From the NCBI GenBank assembly GCA_964607375.1, contig CAZSJY010000044.1, positions 1-15,952 on the forward strand: 15,952 nucleotides of DNA, in the 5' to 3' direction. The notes below the pieces were generated by a model. That model searched no databases, was not told the DNA's origin, and worked only from the letters and a program-made list of their open reading frames with translations. Positions 1 through 7,471 of this stretch are shown one piece after another. The translations under genes and the position numbers were made by a program. Position 1 is the first letter of the stretch. Each line of letters starts with the position of its first letter. This DNA is from JACNLC01 sp964607375 (GTDB taxonomy: Bacteria; Fidelibacterota; Marinisomatia; SCGC-AAA003-L08; JACNLC01).

Positions 1-19
1 TATATAGATTTTGTTTTTG

Positions 20-84
<65 letters not shown>

Positions 85-93
85 TCTGATAAA

Positions 94-1761
94 ATGAAAT
101 ATAAGAAAATTACAATTTTAATTGTGTTGGTATTACTAACTAATGGATTCTATATTTTTGCACAAGATTCTACTTTTACTATTCAAAGTTTCAAACCACA
201 AAACATTAAAGATGCACAAATACTAATTGAAATTGATACATACAATTACGGTGATTCCGACAATGAAAAACCGATAAATACCCAAACAGAAAATGTTGAC
301 GATACAGATTTCTCTTTGTCGTATAATTTTAGAATGAACAGTCTATTCAAATATGTATCTCCTAAGTCGTTTTTCTATGTTAATCCATCTATATATTTAG
401 ATCAACAGATTAGAGATTATAAAGATGAGTATTCATCCGTAAAACTATATCCTGACTTAGATTACTCTCCATACAATAGTCGTTTTTCTGAAACTAACAG
501 TGGTTTATATTCATGTTCAATAAGTTCGAGTGGTGGATATTATTTTTGGGAAAGACTTGGAATTACAGGAGAACTTAACGCAGGTTACTCTACAAGAATT
601 TCTAATTCTGAATATGAAAACAAATATGAAATAGTAGATTCTCTTCAAAATGAGTATCAGAAAACAAGTGAAATATCTTTTAATGAAGACGAATCTCGCG
701 ATACTGATTTTGAGATGTACTTCGCAGTTGGTCCTATTTATGGTAGAATACTCGAAGGTAAGTATTCAGCAAAAGCAATTGAAATAATTTATGAATTGAG
801 TAATTCAGGCAACTTGATTAATGAACCTACTTCTTCTCAAATGAAACAATTAGCAGCAATAATTTATGAAGAAAAGAATCATTATTATTATGATTCACGC
901 ATTAAACGAATTGAGTCTATAAATAGAATTAATAATTATCTAATTTCAGATAATATAATTAATGAATCGTCTTCAGCTTTTTCTGTGGTGAATGATATTT
1001 ACAACTATAGTTATACGAAAATAAGTAAAAATCATTTTGGTTTTAGCCGCAGTTTTTATAGACCATTTGGTTTTCAAATTGGTTTATATGCTGTAGTCGA
1101 TTACGAAGAAAAACTTAGTATTGATTATAGATTATCTGATAAAACTTTTTATTATAGTTATTTTAACTCATATTTTGAATTTGAAAGTAGTGATACATTA
1201 CTATCAAACGAACGAGATACTTCTAAAACAGAACAAAATTATGGAACTATTGGAGCAAAGTTATCTGCAAGTTATGCTATACCATTTGGTTGGCATTGGC
1301 ATTTAATTACCGACGCAACAATACAGTATTTAATAGCAGATAATCCCATCGATAATTATTTCAAGTCTGATACTAAGAATCTAGTTGCTTCAAAGGGGAT
1401 TTCTGCTGAAATTCAAGCTCAACTACAATACTATCTTAACAGCAGAACTAATTTTTACTTAACTCAATCAATTTTGTTTGATAATTTGGAAGACAATAGT
1501 TTTTATACTGATAGCGAAGAGAATGAAGTGTACATTGTTTATGAATATAAAGAACTTGAATCAAGTACAAGTTTTGGAACAACACATTATCTAACTCCTC
1601 GTTTAAGACTTAATCTCTTTGCAAATTTTGAGATCAGTAACCTTTGGAATGGTGTTTGCTATTCGGATGACTCTGATTTTGAAATTCCGTCAAGTTACTT
1701 CTCAAAATTGGATAGAACAGATTGGTTTTTAAGGTTTTATGTGGATTATTATCTGTGGTAG
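94..1761 (+). CDS. Hypothetical outer-membrane beta-barrel-like protein
   Basis: A 555-aa secreted protein of unknown function and the only plus-strand gene here. The N-terminus is a clear signal peptide: basic start (KYKK), hydrophobic core about residues 7-20, and likely cleavage after FYIFA before QDS. Much of the rest alternates aromatic and polar residues in strand-like segments, for example residues 390-420, and the last residues (LRFYVDYYLW) are aromatic, as in many outer-membrane barrels. The strands are interrupted by a charged, helix-like segment at about residues 221-300, right after a GPIYGR motif. This barrel plus internal helical region is seen in poorly characterised FCB proteins. 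ATG 94 has an AAGG nine bases upstream. The (TG)15 tract just upstream suggests variable expression. It is convergent with the gene ending at 1834. Function is not recognised; outer-membrane location is inferred. Confidence 0.85.
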   Translation: MKYKKITILIVLVLLTNGFYIFAQDSTFTIQSFKPQNIKDAQILIEIDTYNYGDSDNEKPINTQTENVDDTDFSLSYNFRMNSLFKYVSPKSFFYVNPSIYLDQQIRDYKDEYSSVKLYPDLDYSPYNSRFSETNSGLYSCSISSSGGYYFWERLGITGELNAGYSTRISNSEYENKYEIVDSLQNEYQKTSEISFNEDESRDTDFEMYFAVGPIYGRILEGKYSAKAIEIIYELSNSGNLINEPTSSQMKQLAAIIYEEKNHYYYDSRIKRIESINRINNYLISDNIINESSSAFSVVNDIYNYSYTKISKNHFGFSRSFYRPFGFQIGLYAVVDYEEKLSIDYRLSDKTFYYSYFNSYFEFESSDTLLSNERDTSKTEQNYGTIGAKLSASYAIPFGWHWHLITDATIQYLIADNPIDNYFKSDTKNLVASKGISAEIQAQLQYYLNSRTNFYLTQSILFDNLEDNSFYTDSEENEVYIVYEYKELESSTSFGTTHYLTPRLRLNLFANFEISNLWNGVCYSDDSDFEIPSSYFSKLDRTDWFLRFYVDYYLW

Positions 1762-1833
1762 TGATAACATAACTATCACAAACTAAGTGTCTTTGTTTTA
1801 CAATTATTTTTGTTCTCTTCGCGTACTTTTTGT

Positions 1834-2529
1834 TTAATAAAAAGACTTTAATTCCATTTTCATCACCCCGATATTCGTTTTAATTTCTATTTTAACAGGT
1901 AGTTTTCTACCATCATCTGAAAACCAAATCCGCATTTCACCTTTATTTTTGAGCAGACTTTTATTATCCGTAGAAACAGGTGAGACCAACACACAATGAA
2001 ATATACCTGCTGGAACTGCAATTCTTTCTTCTTTCACAGCTCTTACGAATGTATCTCTGATTTTTCCATTATCGTAAATTGAAACTTGAAATTGCTTGTT
2101 TGGTGATAAGTCCTGTTCACGGAGAAAATATAGTGCAGAAAATGGATCTAGAACTTTTTGTGGAAATTTGAGATATTTGCCATCTGAATAAGCAGTTGAA
2201 TCTTCAATATAAAATATAGCCGAATGGTTCTTCTTGTATCGCCCTTCGCTGATATTTTTTTCTACCTTGAATATCGTAAAATCGAGAGTATCAACCCAAA
2301 CATCAATTCTATCGCGTACTTTATAAAATTTGTCGAGAAATGAGTTGGTTTCCGTTTGTGAGGTTATATGATAAACCTGTTTTCCATTAAGAGTATCTGC
2401 TCGTAATTCAAGTGTTGACTCACCAGCCGAAAAAAATCTGAAACCTGCTTTGTAGATGAGTTTTTCTCCAATATTACTAGCAAACAAAGAAGAAAAAAGA
2501 ATCAAGAATATGTACTTTTTGTTAAGCAT
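1834..2529 (-). CDS. DUF3108 family periplasmic protein
   Basis: A 231-aa secreted protein with a signal peptide (LNKKY, then a hydrophobic run ending FASN). It opens the mature part with a GEKLIYKAG segment and an AGESTLELRAD strand, continues with FYKVRDRIDVWVDT and DPFSALYFLRE, and ends in long beta strands with KLPVKIEIKTNIG. This pattern fits DUF3108 (PF11306), a periplasmic beta-rich family of unknown function, often 220-270 aa. Its ATG overlaps the TAA of the WaaA gene (TAATG), so the two are translationally coupled. Coupling to WaaA suggests a role in envelope or lipopolysaccharide assembly, but that is inference. The DUF3108 assignment is from motif memory. It is the last gene of the minus-strand block, with no strong terminator downstream. 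Confidence 0.8.
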   Translation of the reverse strand: MLNKKYIFLILFSSLFASNIGEKLIYKAGFRFFSAGESTLELRADTLNGKQVYHITSQTETNSFLDKFYKVRDRIDVWVDTLDFTIFKVEKNISEGRYKKNHSAIFYIEDSTAYSDGKYLKFPQKVLDPFSALYFLREQDLSPNKQFQVSIYDNGKIRDTFVRAVKEERIAVPAGIFHCVLVSPVSTDNKSLLKNKGEMRIWFSDDGRKLPVKIEIKTNIGVMKMELKSFY

Positions 2530-3800
2530 TACTCAAAAATGAATTTGATAATTTTATTAGATACTTGTCGATGTTGCGATACAAAATCTATCGTCTTTTT
2601 TTGTAATTGTGTTAATTCATTACCATTTTGTAGAATAGTAAAAAATTGAACAAAGTCATTACTGTTTTTTACTATCACTCCAATTTTGTTTTTGTGCATT
2701 GTGATTGCCTCATCCAATATTTGAATGTTTGGACCAAACGAAACAACACACCCATACACCGCTGGTTCAATAACGGAGTGAACTCCACCACCAAATCCCC
2801 CACCAACATATGCTAATTCTGCAACGGAATACAAGTCAGCCAAAATCCCTACAGTATCAACCAATATAACGGACGCTGTTATTTTATTGTTAATTCTCGA
2901 ATATCGTTGGAAAGTGAAATTCAACTTTTTCAAGTGCCGTTCAATATCAATTAGAGTTTTCTCATCAGTTTCGTGAGGAACTACAATTATTCTGTGATTC
3001 ATATTTTGCAATGATCCATCACCCAGTGGATAAATTTTCTCAATACCATCAAAAATAACTTGATAGTCAGAAGGGATAATACTACCCAAAATAATGTTTT
3101 GTGTTTTTAGGATATCTTCCGGAAAATGGTTTTGCTTATTTTGAGATTTTCTATCGAGGATTTGGTCGAATCGAGTATCGCCAATAACTGTTATATTTTT
3201 GTCTGTTTTAAGTAATTTTTTAAGGTTATTTTTCAATCGTTCTGAACCGGTAATGATGTGAATGAAATTTCTGAATGTCCATTTGTTAAATCCGCGTAAA
3301 CCAAACAAAAATCTGGTGGATTTTTCATACAGATTTGCGTTTAGTAATATCGTTTTGAAACCAAACAATCGTGCAAAATATAGATGATTAGGCCAAACAT
3401 CATGGCGAGTTAAAATGTAATATTGTGGTTGAAATCTCATTAAAAACATTAGTGCAGACCAAGGAAAATCAAATGGATGGTAACATACTGCATCAAACAA
3501 AGTAGAATGTTGTTCCTTTTCAAAAATGGTTGGTGAGAAGAATGTTTGTAATACAAAGAATCTCTCTTTGTCAATTCTTCGAAGAATAGGTTTGAGCTGT
3601 TCAAACTCACCGGCTGATGCCGCGTGAAATAAAACCATTTCTCTTCCGTTTTGTTTTTCCTTGATTATCTGTTTGGCAACTTTCCAAGTTTTTGATTGCT
3701 CACGAAAATGAACCCTTATTTTCCTATTGAAAACAGATATAAGTTTAAGAAGAATCCATAGAACAGGAGAGATGAGCAGATAGATAAAGTATAAGAACAT
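2529..3800 (-). CDS. waaA: 3-deoxy-D-manno-octulosonic acid transferase (Kdo transferase, GT30)
   Basis: WaaA/KdtA transfers Kdo from CMP-Kdo to lipid A at the inner face of the cytoplasmic membrane; 423 aa is the normal length. An N-terminal membrane anchor spans about residues 3-22. The catalytic motif HAASAGE (59-65) carries the expected base Glu65. Further landmarks are the DTRFDQ segment near 208, PHETDE (275-280) and the glycine-rich GGGFGGG-HS-IEP motif (333-346) of the nucleotide-sugar site. The usual E-T-E-x-W-P-N motif reads TRHDVWPN (131-138), so both acidic residues of the first half are replaced. No Shine-Dalgarno is visible; the ATG is preceded by an A/T-rich leader. It follows a nonulosonic-acid synthase and phosphatase pair after 90 bases and overlaps the DUF3108 gene by one base. 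Substrate other than Kdo is possible but unproven. Confidence 0.93.
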   Translation of the reverse strand: MFLYFIYLLISPVLWILLKLISVFNRKIRVHFREQSKTWKVAKQIIKEKQNGREMVLFHAASAGEFEQLKPILRRIDKERFFVLQTFFSPTIFEKEQHSTLFDAVCYHPFDFPWSALMFLMRFQPQYYILTRHDVWPNHLYFARLFGFKTILLNANLYEKSTRFLFGLRGFNKWTFRNFIHIITGSERLKNNLKKLLKTDKNITVIGDTRFDQILDRKSQNKQNHFPEDILKTQNIILGSIIPSDYQVIFDGIEKIYPLGDGSLQNMNHRIIVVPHETDEKTLIDIERHLKKLNFTFQRYSRINNKITASVILVDTVGILADLYSVAELAYVGGGFGGGVHSVIEPAVYGCVVSFGPNIQILDEAITMHKNKIGVIVKNSNDFVQFFTILQNGNELTQLQKKTIDFVSQHRQVSNKIIKFIFE

Positions 3801-3890
3801 TTTTGATAAAATAGTAAATAGAGAGTGGTTAGGGAATTGAAAACTTCTGATTTTTCTTAGTGTACATTGGACTCTTTGTATTTAAATCTT

Positions 3891-4376
3891 TCATCGGTTT
3901 TTCAAAATTAAATCAGCGAACTCTCTAAATGCTCCGTCTCCTCCAGTTCTTTTAGTAACATAATCCGGTTCAAATTGGTCTAAAATTGGACTACTCGATG
4001 GCATAGCTGATAATCCAACTGCTTCTAGAACTTCCAAGTCGTTTATGTCATCACCAATATAAGCTATTTCATCCAATGAGATTTCATACTTTACACATAA
4101 ATAATTCAAACGCTTAAGCTTTTGCTTTTCACCGATAAATACCTCATCAATCTGTAATTTTTCAGCTCTTCGTAACACAATCTCTGAATTTTCTCCAGTA
4201 AGAATTGCAACAGTTATACCTGCTTTTCGTAAAACGTAAGTTGCCATTCCGTCGTAAGTTGAGAATGATTTCATCCGTTCACCATCATTAGAATAATACA
4301 TTTTGGCATCTGTCCAAACTCCATCGATGTCGGTTGCAATGAGTTTAATTCGTTTACATTTTTCTTGAATATTCAT
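3891..4376 (-). CDS. HAD phosphatase, probable KDN-9-phosphate / N-acylneuraminate-9-phosphate phosphatase (KdsC-like)
   Basis: A 161-aa capless (type C0) haloacid-dehalogenase phosphatase, the length of KdsC/YrbI proteins, which act as tetramers. All HAD motifs are present: DIDGVWTD with nucleophile Asp16 and acid/base Asp18, Thr60 (motif II), Lys86 (motif III) and GDDIND with Asp109 and Asp113 (motif IV). KdsC enzymes acting on Kdo-8-phosphate usually have TGR after motif II; here it is TGE (Glu62), with a Lys eleven residues on (Lys73). These match the Glu56/Lys67 pair that defines KDN-9-phosphate phosphatase of Bacteroides thetaiotaomicron. Its ATG overlaps the TGA of the synthase gene (TGATG), so the pair is coupled. 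I infer that it dephosphorylates the nine-carbon sugar phosphate made by that synthase. Kdo-8-phosphate phosphatase remains the alternative. Confidence 0.85.
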   Translation of the reverse strand: MNIQEKCKRIKLIATDIDGVWTDAKMYYSNDGERMKSFSTYDGMATYVLRKAGITVAILTGENSEIVLRRAEKLQIDEVFIGEKQKLKRLNYLCVKYEISLDEIAYIGDDINDLEVLEAVGLSAMPSSSPILDQFEPDYVTKRTGGDGAFREFADLILKNR

Positions 4377-5431
4377 CAGTTTTCCCAGTTAACATCATCT
4401 TCATTTATAACTGTGTCAATCGAGATGTTTCTTAGTGAAGACTTTCCGATAACTTCATTCATCTTCATTGGTGACAGTCCTGTTCCTGGACCTTTGGTAG
4501 TTAACATTTCTCTAGTGATCGTTGTTCCTTTTGGAATATCAACTACAGACACAATACTTTTCGCTAATTTTTTGAAGATAGGAAGTTCAGATTTTTGCAC
4601 ATTCTTTAGGCAACTTCCCATTGCTTGCTCGACATGGCGGATATCCCGAACCATTTTAGCAAATCCTTGTGGTTCTAATGAAGCAGCATGGTCACCACCT
4701 TTCATTGTTCTGTCAAGAGTAAAATGTCGTTCGACGATTCGTGCACCTAATCCCACCGCCACCGGTGGAATTGCAATTCCCAATTCGTGTCCAGAGTATC
4801 CTATTACAACATTTGGAAATTCTTTTTTATAAGTTTGTAATACATTCAAGTGTATTTCATCAAATTTCGATGGATAAGTAGATGTACATTGCAAAATCGC
4901 AATTTGATCGTTAAATTGTTCAATCAACTCTATAGCATTTTTAACCATTACCAAATCTGACATTCCCGTGGATATCAACATAGGTTTCCCGATTTTAGCT
5001 GTATGCTCAAGAAGTGGGAAATTTGTTAAATCAGCTGATGCGGTCTTAAAGAATGGAACTCCCATTTTATCCAAGAAATCCACACTTTCTTCATCCCAAC
5101 CAGAAGCACAGAAAAACACATCTAAATTCTCGGAATATTCCAACAAATCGAAATAATCTTCTTCAGTGAGTTCTAATACCTCTTTGTGTTCACCGTATGT
5201 TTTTCCGAAACTATTTCTGTTGGTATAAGGCATTTCCAAGCCTTCTTTAGTGAGGATTCTGCTTATAGTTCTTTTCTGAAATTTGACCGCATCTGCACCA
5301 CAATTTTTCGCTTCTTGAATGAGTTGTTTTGCAAGATCTACATCACCTTGGTGATTAATGCCAATTTCTGCAATGATAAATGTCGGATAATTATCACCTA
5401 CTTTTCTTCCGTCAATGTTTATTAATTTCAT
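4376..5431 (-). CDS. neuB: Nonulosonic-acid (sialate/KDN) 9-phosphate synthase, NANS-like NeuB family
   Basis: A 351-aa cytosolic enzyme that condenses phosphoenolpyruvate with a hexose or hexosamine to a nine-carbon 2-keto-3-deoxy acid. An N-terminal TIM barrel covers about residues 15-270: IIAEIGINHQGD (19-30), KFQK (50-53), then metal-ligand histidines in GYSGHE (His215) and ERHFTLD (His236). A C-terminal SAF/antifreeze-like domain follows at about 287-349. Stretches such as PYT-x3-S-x-GKTYGEHK (68-83) and KGGDHAASLEP (244-254) resemble animal NANS, which uses ManNAc-6-phosphate, more than Neisseria NeuB. At the position of Neisseria Arg314, which contacts the substrate N-acetyl group, this protein has Gly314. 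With the coupled phosphatase downstream, a phosphorylated substrate (ManNAc-6-P or mannose-6-P) is inferred. An AGGA lies five bases before the ATG. No CMP-sugar synthetase is in the window. Confidence 0.9.
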   Translation of the reverse strand: MKLINIDGRKVGDNYPTFIIAEIGINHQGDVDLAKQLIQEAKNCGADAVKFQKRTISRILTKEGLEMPYTNRNSFGKTYGEHKEVLELTEEDYFDLLEYSENLDVFFCASGWDEESVDFLDKMGVPFFKTASADLTNFPLLEHTAKIGKPMLISTGMSDLVMVKNAIELIEQFNDQIAILQCTSTYPSKFDEIHLNVLQTYKKEFPNVVIGYSGHELGIAIPPVAVGLGARIVERHFTLDRTMKGGDHAASLEPQGFAKMVRDIRHVEQAMGSCLKNVQKSELPIFKKLAKSIVSVVDIPKGTTITREMLTTKGPGTGLSPMKMNEVIGKSSLRNISIDTVINEDDVNWEN

Positions 5432-5525
5432 GCTTATCCTAAATCGTTAATTTGACTATCAACTGAATGGTAAATTTACTCTCTTTTTCTAACATGACTA
5501 AGTGAAATCTAAGTTTGTTACTTCC

Positions 5526-5915
5526 TCAGAGTGATTCCTTTTTTACCTCTGAACCTCTCACAATCACAAATGCAATTAGTGCAAACATAAAAAATACAAG
5601 TAGCATCCAAGATAATCCTATTAGCGAACCAATAACAGTTCGGTAGATTTCTAAAATCCACCTATCTGCATTTAGTGTGATAACTTCCATATCCTTTGAA
5701 GGGATGATGTATTTTTCTAAATCCCAAACTCTAACACCTGAAGAAATTCCCACAACATAAATTGCAAATTGAAGATATCTTACCCAAGCTTTGCTGATTT
5801 CATCAGAGATAATTCTATTCATAATTTTGAGAATTGGTGATGAAAACACAAACGACACAGCAAATGAAACAACTAGGGCTATGCAAAAAGTTACCGTAAG
5901 TAATGTGATGAACAT
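5526..5915 (-). CDS. Small integral membrane protein of unknown function
   Basis: A 129-aa protein not recognised by name. It has a hydrophobic N-terminal helix (about residues 3-25), a second moderately hydrophobic stretch (about 46-62, ending ISSGVRVWDLEKY), a soluble segment with DADRW-like charge and aromatic residues (65-85), and a strongly hydrophobic C-terminal helix (about 93-119, LIGLSWMLLVFFMFALIAF). A short basic tail follows (VKKESL). The start is well supported: AAAGGA lies about seven bases before the ATG. It follows the acetyltransferase gene after 28 bases and precedes the synthase gene by 94 bases, so it may belong to either unit. Two or three membrane helices can be seen; no catalytic motif can be seen. 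Confidence 0.75.
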   Translation of the reverse strand: MFITLLTVTFCIALVVSFAVSFVFSSPILKIMNRIISDEISKAWVRYLQFAIYVVGISSGVRVWDLEKYIIPSKDMEVITLNADRWILEIYRTVIGSLIGLSWMLLVFFMFALIAFVIVRGSEVKKESL

Positions 5916-5943
5916 TTCATTTTCCTTTCTGTTTAAACAAGAT

Positions 5944-6462
5944 TTAGATTTTGTAAACTACAATTTTGATTAATTTTCCTGCTTGATTTTCTTCTTCATA
6001 GCTATTGATGATTTTCCCTCCTAACAACTCAGGTATTCGCTTACTTGCATAATTTCTTTTATCTACAGGATATATTAGATAATCTATACCAAGATTTTTC
6101 TTTGTCCAATTTACAAGTTTAAATATTACCTCTCTACCGTAGGCATTATTATGTTTCGATTTTTTTATCCAAATCCCTAATTCTGGAGTATTCGAATTTA
6201 TTTTATCCACTCCTGCACAACCAATAAATTCATTTGTAAATTTATCAATTATTACTGTTTGAAAATTACTTCCTTCTTCATTTCGTTTTAAAGAATTTTC
6301 TACAAACTCAATTGTTTCCTCGATTTTGTCTGGTGTTTTAGGAAACATAAATGTAGTGATTTCAGAAGTGAATTCTTCAAATATAGATTGTGCATACTCA
6401 ATCGAAATTGGTTTTATCAATAACCTTTGTGTTTCTACAACTGTGTTAGAATTCACTTTCAT
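5944..6462 (-). CDS. GNAT family N-acetyltransferase (RimJ/RimL-like)
   Basis: A 172-aa cytosolic acetyl-CoA-dependent acyltransferase. It starts with the ETQRLLIKP strand typical of RimJ/RimL-type GNATs (about residues 10-18). The family features follow in order: a strand with FQTVIIDK and FIGCAGVDKI (67-88), the beta-4 strand PELGIWIKK, then the acetyl-CoA loop and helix NNAYGREVIFKLVNWT, and the late DKRNYASKRIPELLGGKI segment equivalent to the usual N-x-x-S-x-x-x-x-x-x-x-G-F motif. The pyrophosphate loop is degenerate compared with the consensus Q/R-x-x-G-x-G/A. The substrate (amino group of a protein, sugar or small molecule) cannot be read from sequence. The start overlaps the end of the YjbR-like gene by 17 bases and has no visible Shine-Dalgarno, so it is probably translated by coupling. 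Confidence 0.85.
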   Translation of the reverse strand: MKVNSNTVVETQRLLIKPISIEYAQSIFEEFTSEITTFMFPKTPDKIEETIEFVENSLKRNEEGSNFQTVIIDKFTNEFIGCAGVDKINSNTPELGIWIKKSKHNNAYGREVIFKLVNWTKKNLGIDYLIYPVDKRNYASKRIPELLGGKIINSYEEENQAGKLIKIVVYKI

Positions 6463-6886
6463 AACTAATATTTATTTTTTCTTTGTCGGATTTTTTTAGT
6501 CCCTTAACTACTAAATCATACGATTCATCAATTAATTTGTATAGAATTTCTTCAGGAATACTCTCATCTATCGTAACGGTGTTCCAATGTTCTTTATTGA
6601 GGTGATATCCCGGTTTAATTGCAGAATACATTGAGCGTTGGACTTGAGCATCTTCCGGATTTGCTTTTAATGAAATGGTTAGCGGTGAGTTGTTGATACC
6701 AACCAAAGCGAACATTTTATTCATTACTTTAATAACCATTGGGGTATCACCAAATGGATAAGACTCCCTTGCAAATGATTTGCCTATAAGATACTTCTTG
6801 ATTTTGCTTAATTCCATTAGATTGTCTTTTTCATATATCTTGAATTCAAGTTTCTTGTTAAGGATATTTGTATATTCAAATTTCAT
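6446..6886 (-). CDS. MmcQ/YjbR family protein
   Basis: A small cytosolic protein of the MmcQ/YjbR family (PF04237, CyaY-like fold, sometimes called DNA-binding on structural grounds; role unknown). Recognisable segments are ESYPFGDTPMVIKV-KMFAL near residues 40-65, LTISLKANPEDAQ (about 70-82), a PGYHLNKEHWNTVTID strand (about 90-105) and a closing helix DESYDLVVKGL. I start it at the ATG at 6886 (146 aa). An in-frame GTG at 6904 would add six residues, but it lies inside the stem of the hairpin at 6895-6924, and neither start has a Shine-Dalgarno. It overlaps the acetyltransferase gene by 17 bases. If the hairpin terminates transcription, this gene's transcript must begin within or just after it, or depend on read-through. 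Confidence 0.85.
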   Translation of the reverse strand: MKFEYTNILNKKLEFKIYEKDNLMELSKIKKYLIGKSFARESYPFGDTPMVIKVMNKMFALVGINNSPLTISLKANPEDAQVQRSMYSAIKPGYHLNKEHWNTVTIDESIPEEILYKLIDESYDLVVKGLKKSDKEKINISYESEF

Positions 6887-6894
6887 AGTAAATG

Positions 6895-6924
6895 AAAAAC
6901 GCACATAGGATCCTATATGCGTTT
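6895..6924 (-). terminator. Rho-independent terminator closing the YtfJ-like block
   Basis: Positions 6897-6924 form a near-perfect inverted repeat, centred between 6910 and 6911 on GGATCC. In minus-strand RNA all pairs match except one G-U wobble, giving a stem of about 11-12 pairs with a tiny loop, followed at once by five U (6899-6895). On the plus strand the wobble becomes an A/C mismatch and the T-run is only three, so it is oriented for minus-strand transcription. It lies 22 bases after the end of the YtfJ-like gene. Confidence 0.72.
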
Positions 6925-6946
6925 CAACGATTTCGATATATCAATA

Positions 6947-7471
6947 TTATTTTTCTTTTTGTAACTCAATGATAAGTTGTATTAGCTCAGCTTGTTTTTC
7001 CTCAGTAATTATGCCTTTAATTATTGCTCTGCAGATTCTATTTTTATCTAAAATGATAACATTATAACTATCTTTTTTTAAGTCCCAGGAATTTCTTAAT
7101 TCTGCATCATAATCAAATAGAATAGTTGTATCAAATTTCTTAGCTTTTTTACCTGCAATCATTCTGATTAAAAAATCTGGCTTCCATGTTGCTGCACAAT
7201 CTACAATACCAAAACCTTTAAAATGATCTCGTGATATTAATTTATCTTCATCGATCGTTTTCTTGACTGCATCATTAAACGATTCATTCAAATCAGATTC
7301 ATCTGGATCAACATAGTTGATTTGAAGGATTTTTCCTTCCCAAGAATCCATTGTAAATTCTACTCCATCTGCATCCTTAAAAACCCAGTCAGGAGCTTTC
7401 ATGCCAACTTCGAGAGATTGGGAAAAAATAAATGCTAAAGTTATAATAAAGGTTGCGAGTAAATTTTTCAT
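6947..7471 (-). CDS. YtfJ-like secreted thioredoxin-fold protein
   Basis: A 174-aa periplasmic protein. A signal peptide covers about residues 1-17 (NLLATFIITLAFIFS then QSLEVG). The mature part resembles E. coli YtfJ (PF09695): an opening VGMKAPDWVFKDADG strand, W44 followed by GKILQINYVDPDESDLNE, DAVKKTID, the strand FGIVDCAATWKPDFLIR (about 87-103), then ILFDYDAELRNSWDL, VIILDKNRI and a final helix after TEEKQAELIQLI. The fold is thioredoxin-like, but there is no CXXC: the two mature cysteines are far apart (in VDCAAT and NRICRA), so a redox-active disulfide centre is unlikely. The cellular role of YtfJ itself is unknown. AAAGGA lies about seven bases before the ATG. It is the last gene before a strong terminator. 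Confidence 0.85.
   Translation of the reverse strand: MKNLLATFIITLAFIFSQSLEVGMKAPDWVFKDADGVEFTMDSWEGKILQINYVDPDESDLNESFNDAVKKTIDEDKLISRDHFKGFGIVDCAATWKPDFLIRMIAGKKAKKFDTTILFDYDAELRNSWDLKKDSYNVIILDKNRICRAIIKGIITEEKQAELIQLIIELQKEK

Noticed and set aside
1761..1779. Inverted repeat GTGATA / TATCAC after the plus-strand gene, between convergent genes
   Set aside because: The stem is only six pairs with a seven-base loop, AT-rich and without a following T-run on either strand, so I do not call it a terminator.
4365..4832. 155-aa plus-strand open frame opposite the synthase gene
   Set aside because: It lies wholly over the coding strand of a clearly recognisable NeuB-family gene, shows no family motif, and has composition expected of an antisense shadow.
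5432..5525. 18-codon minus-strand frame upstream of the synthase gene, as a possible leader peptide
   Set aside because: No ribosome-binding site, no run of regulatory codons and no attenuator-like hairpin; most likely chance.
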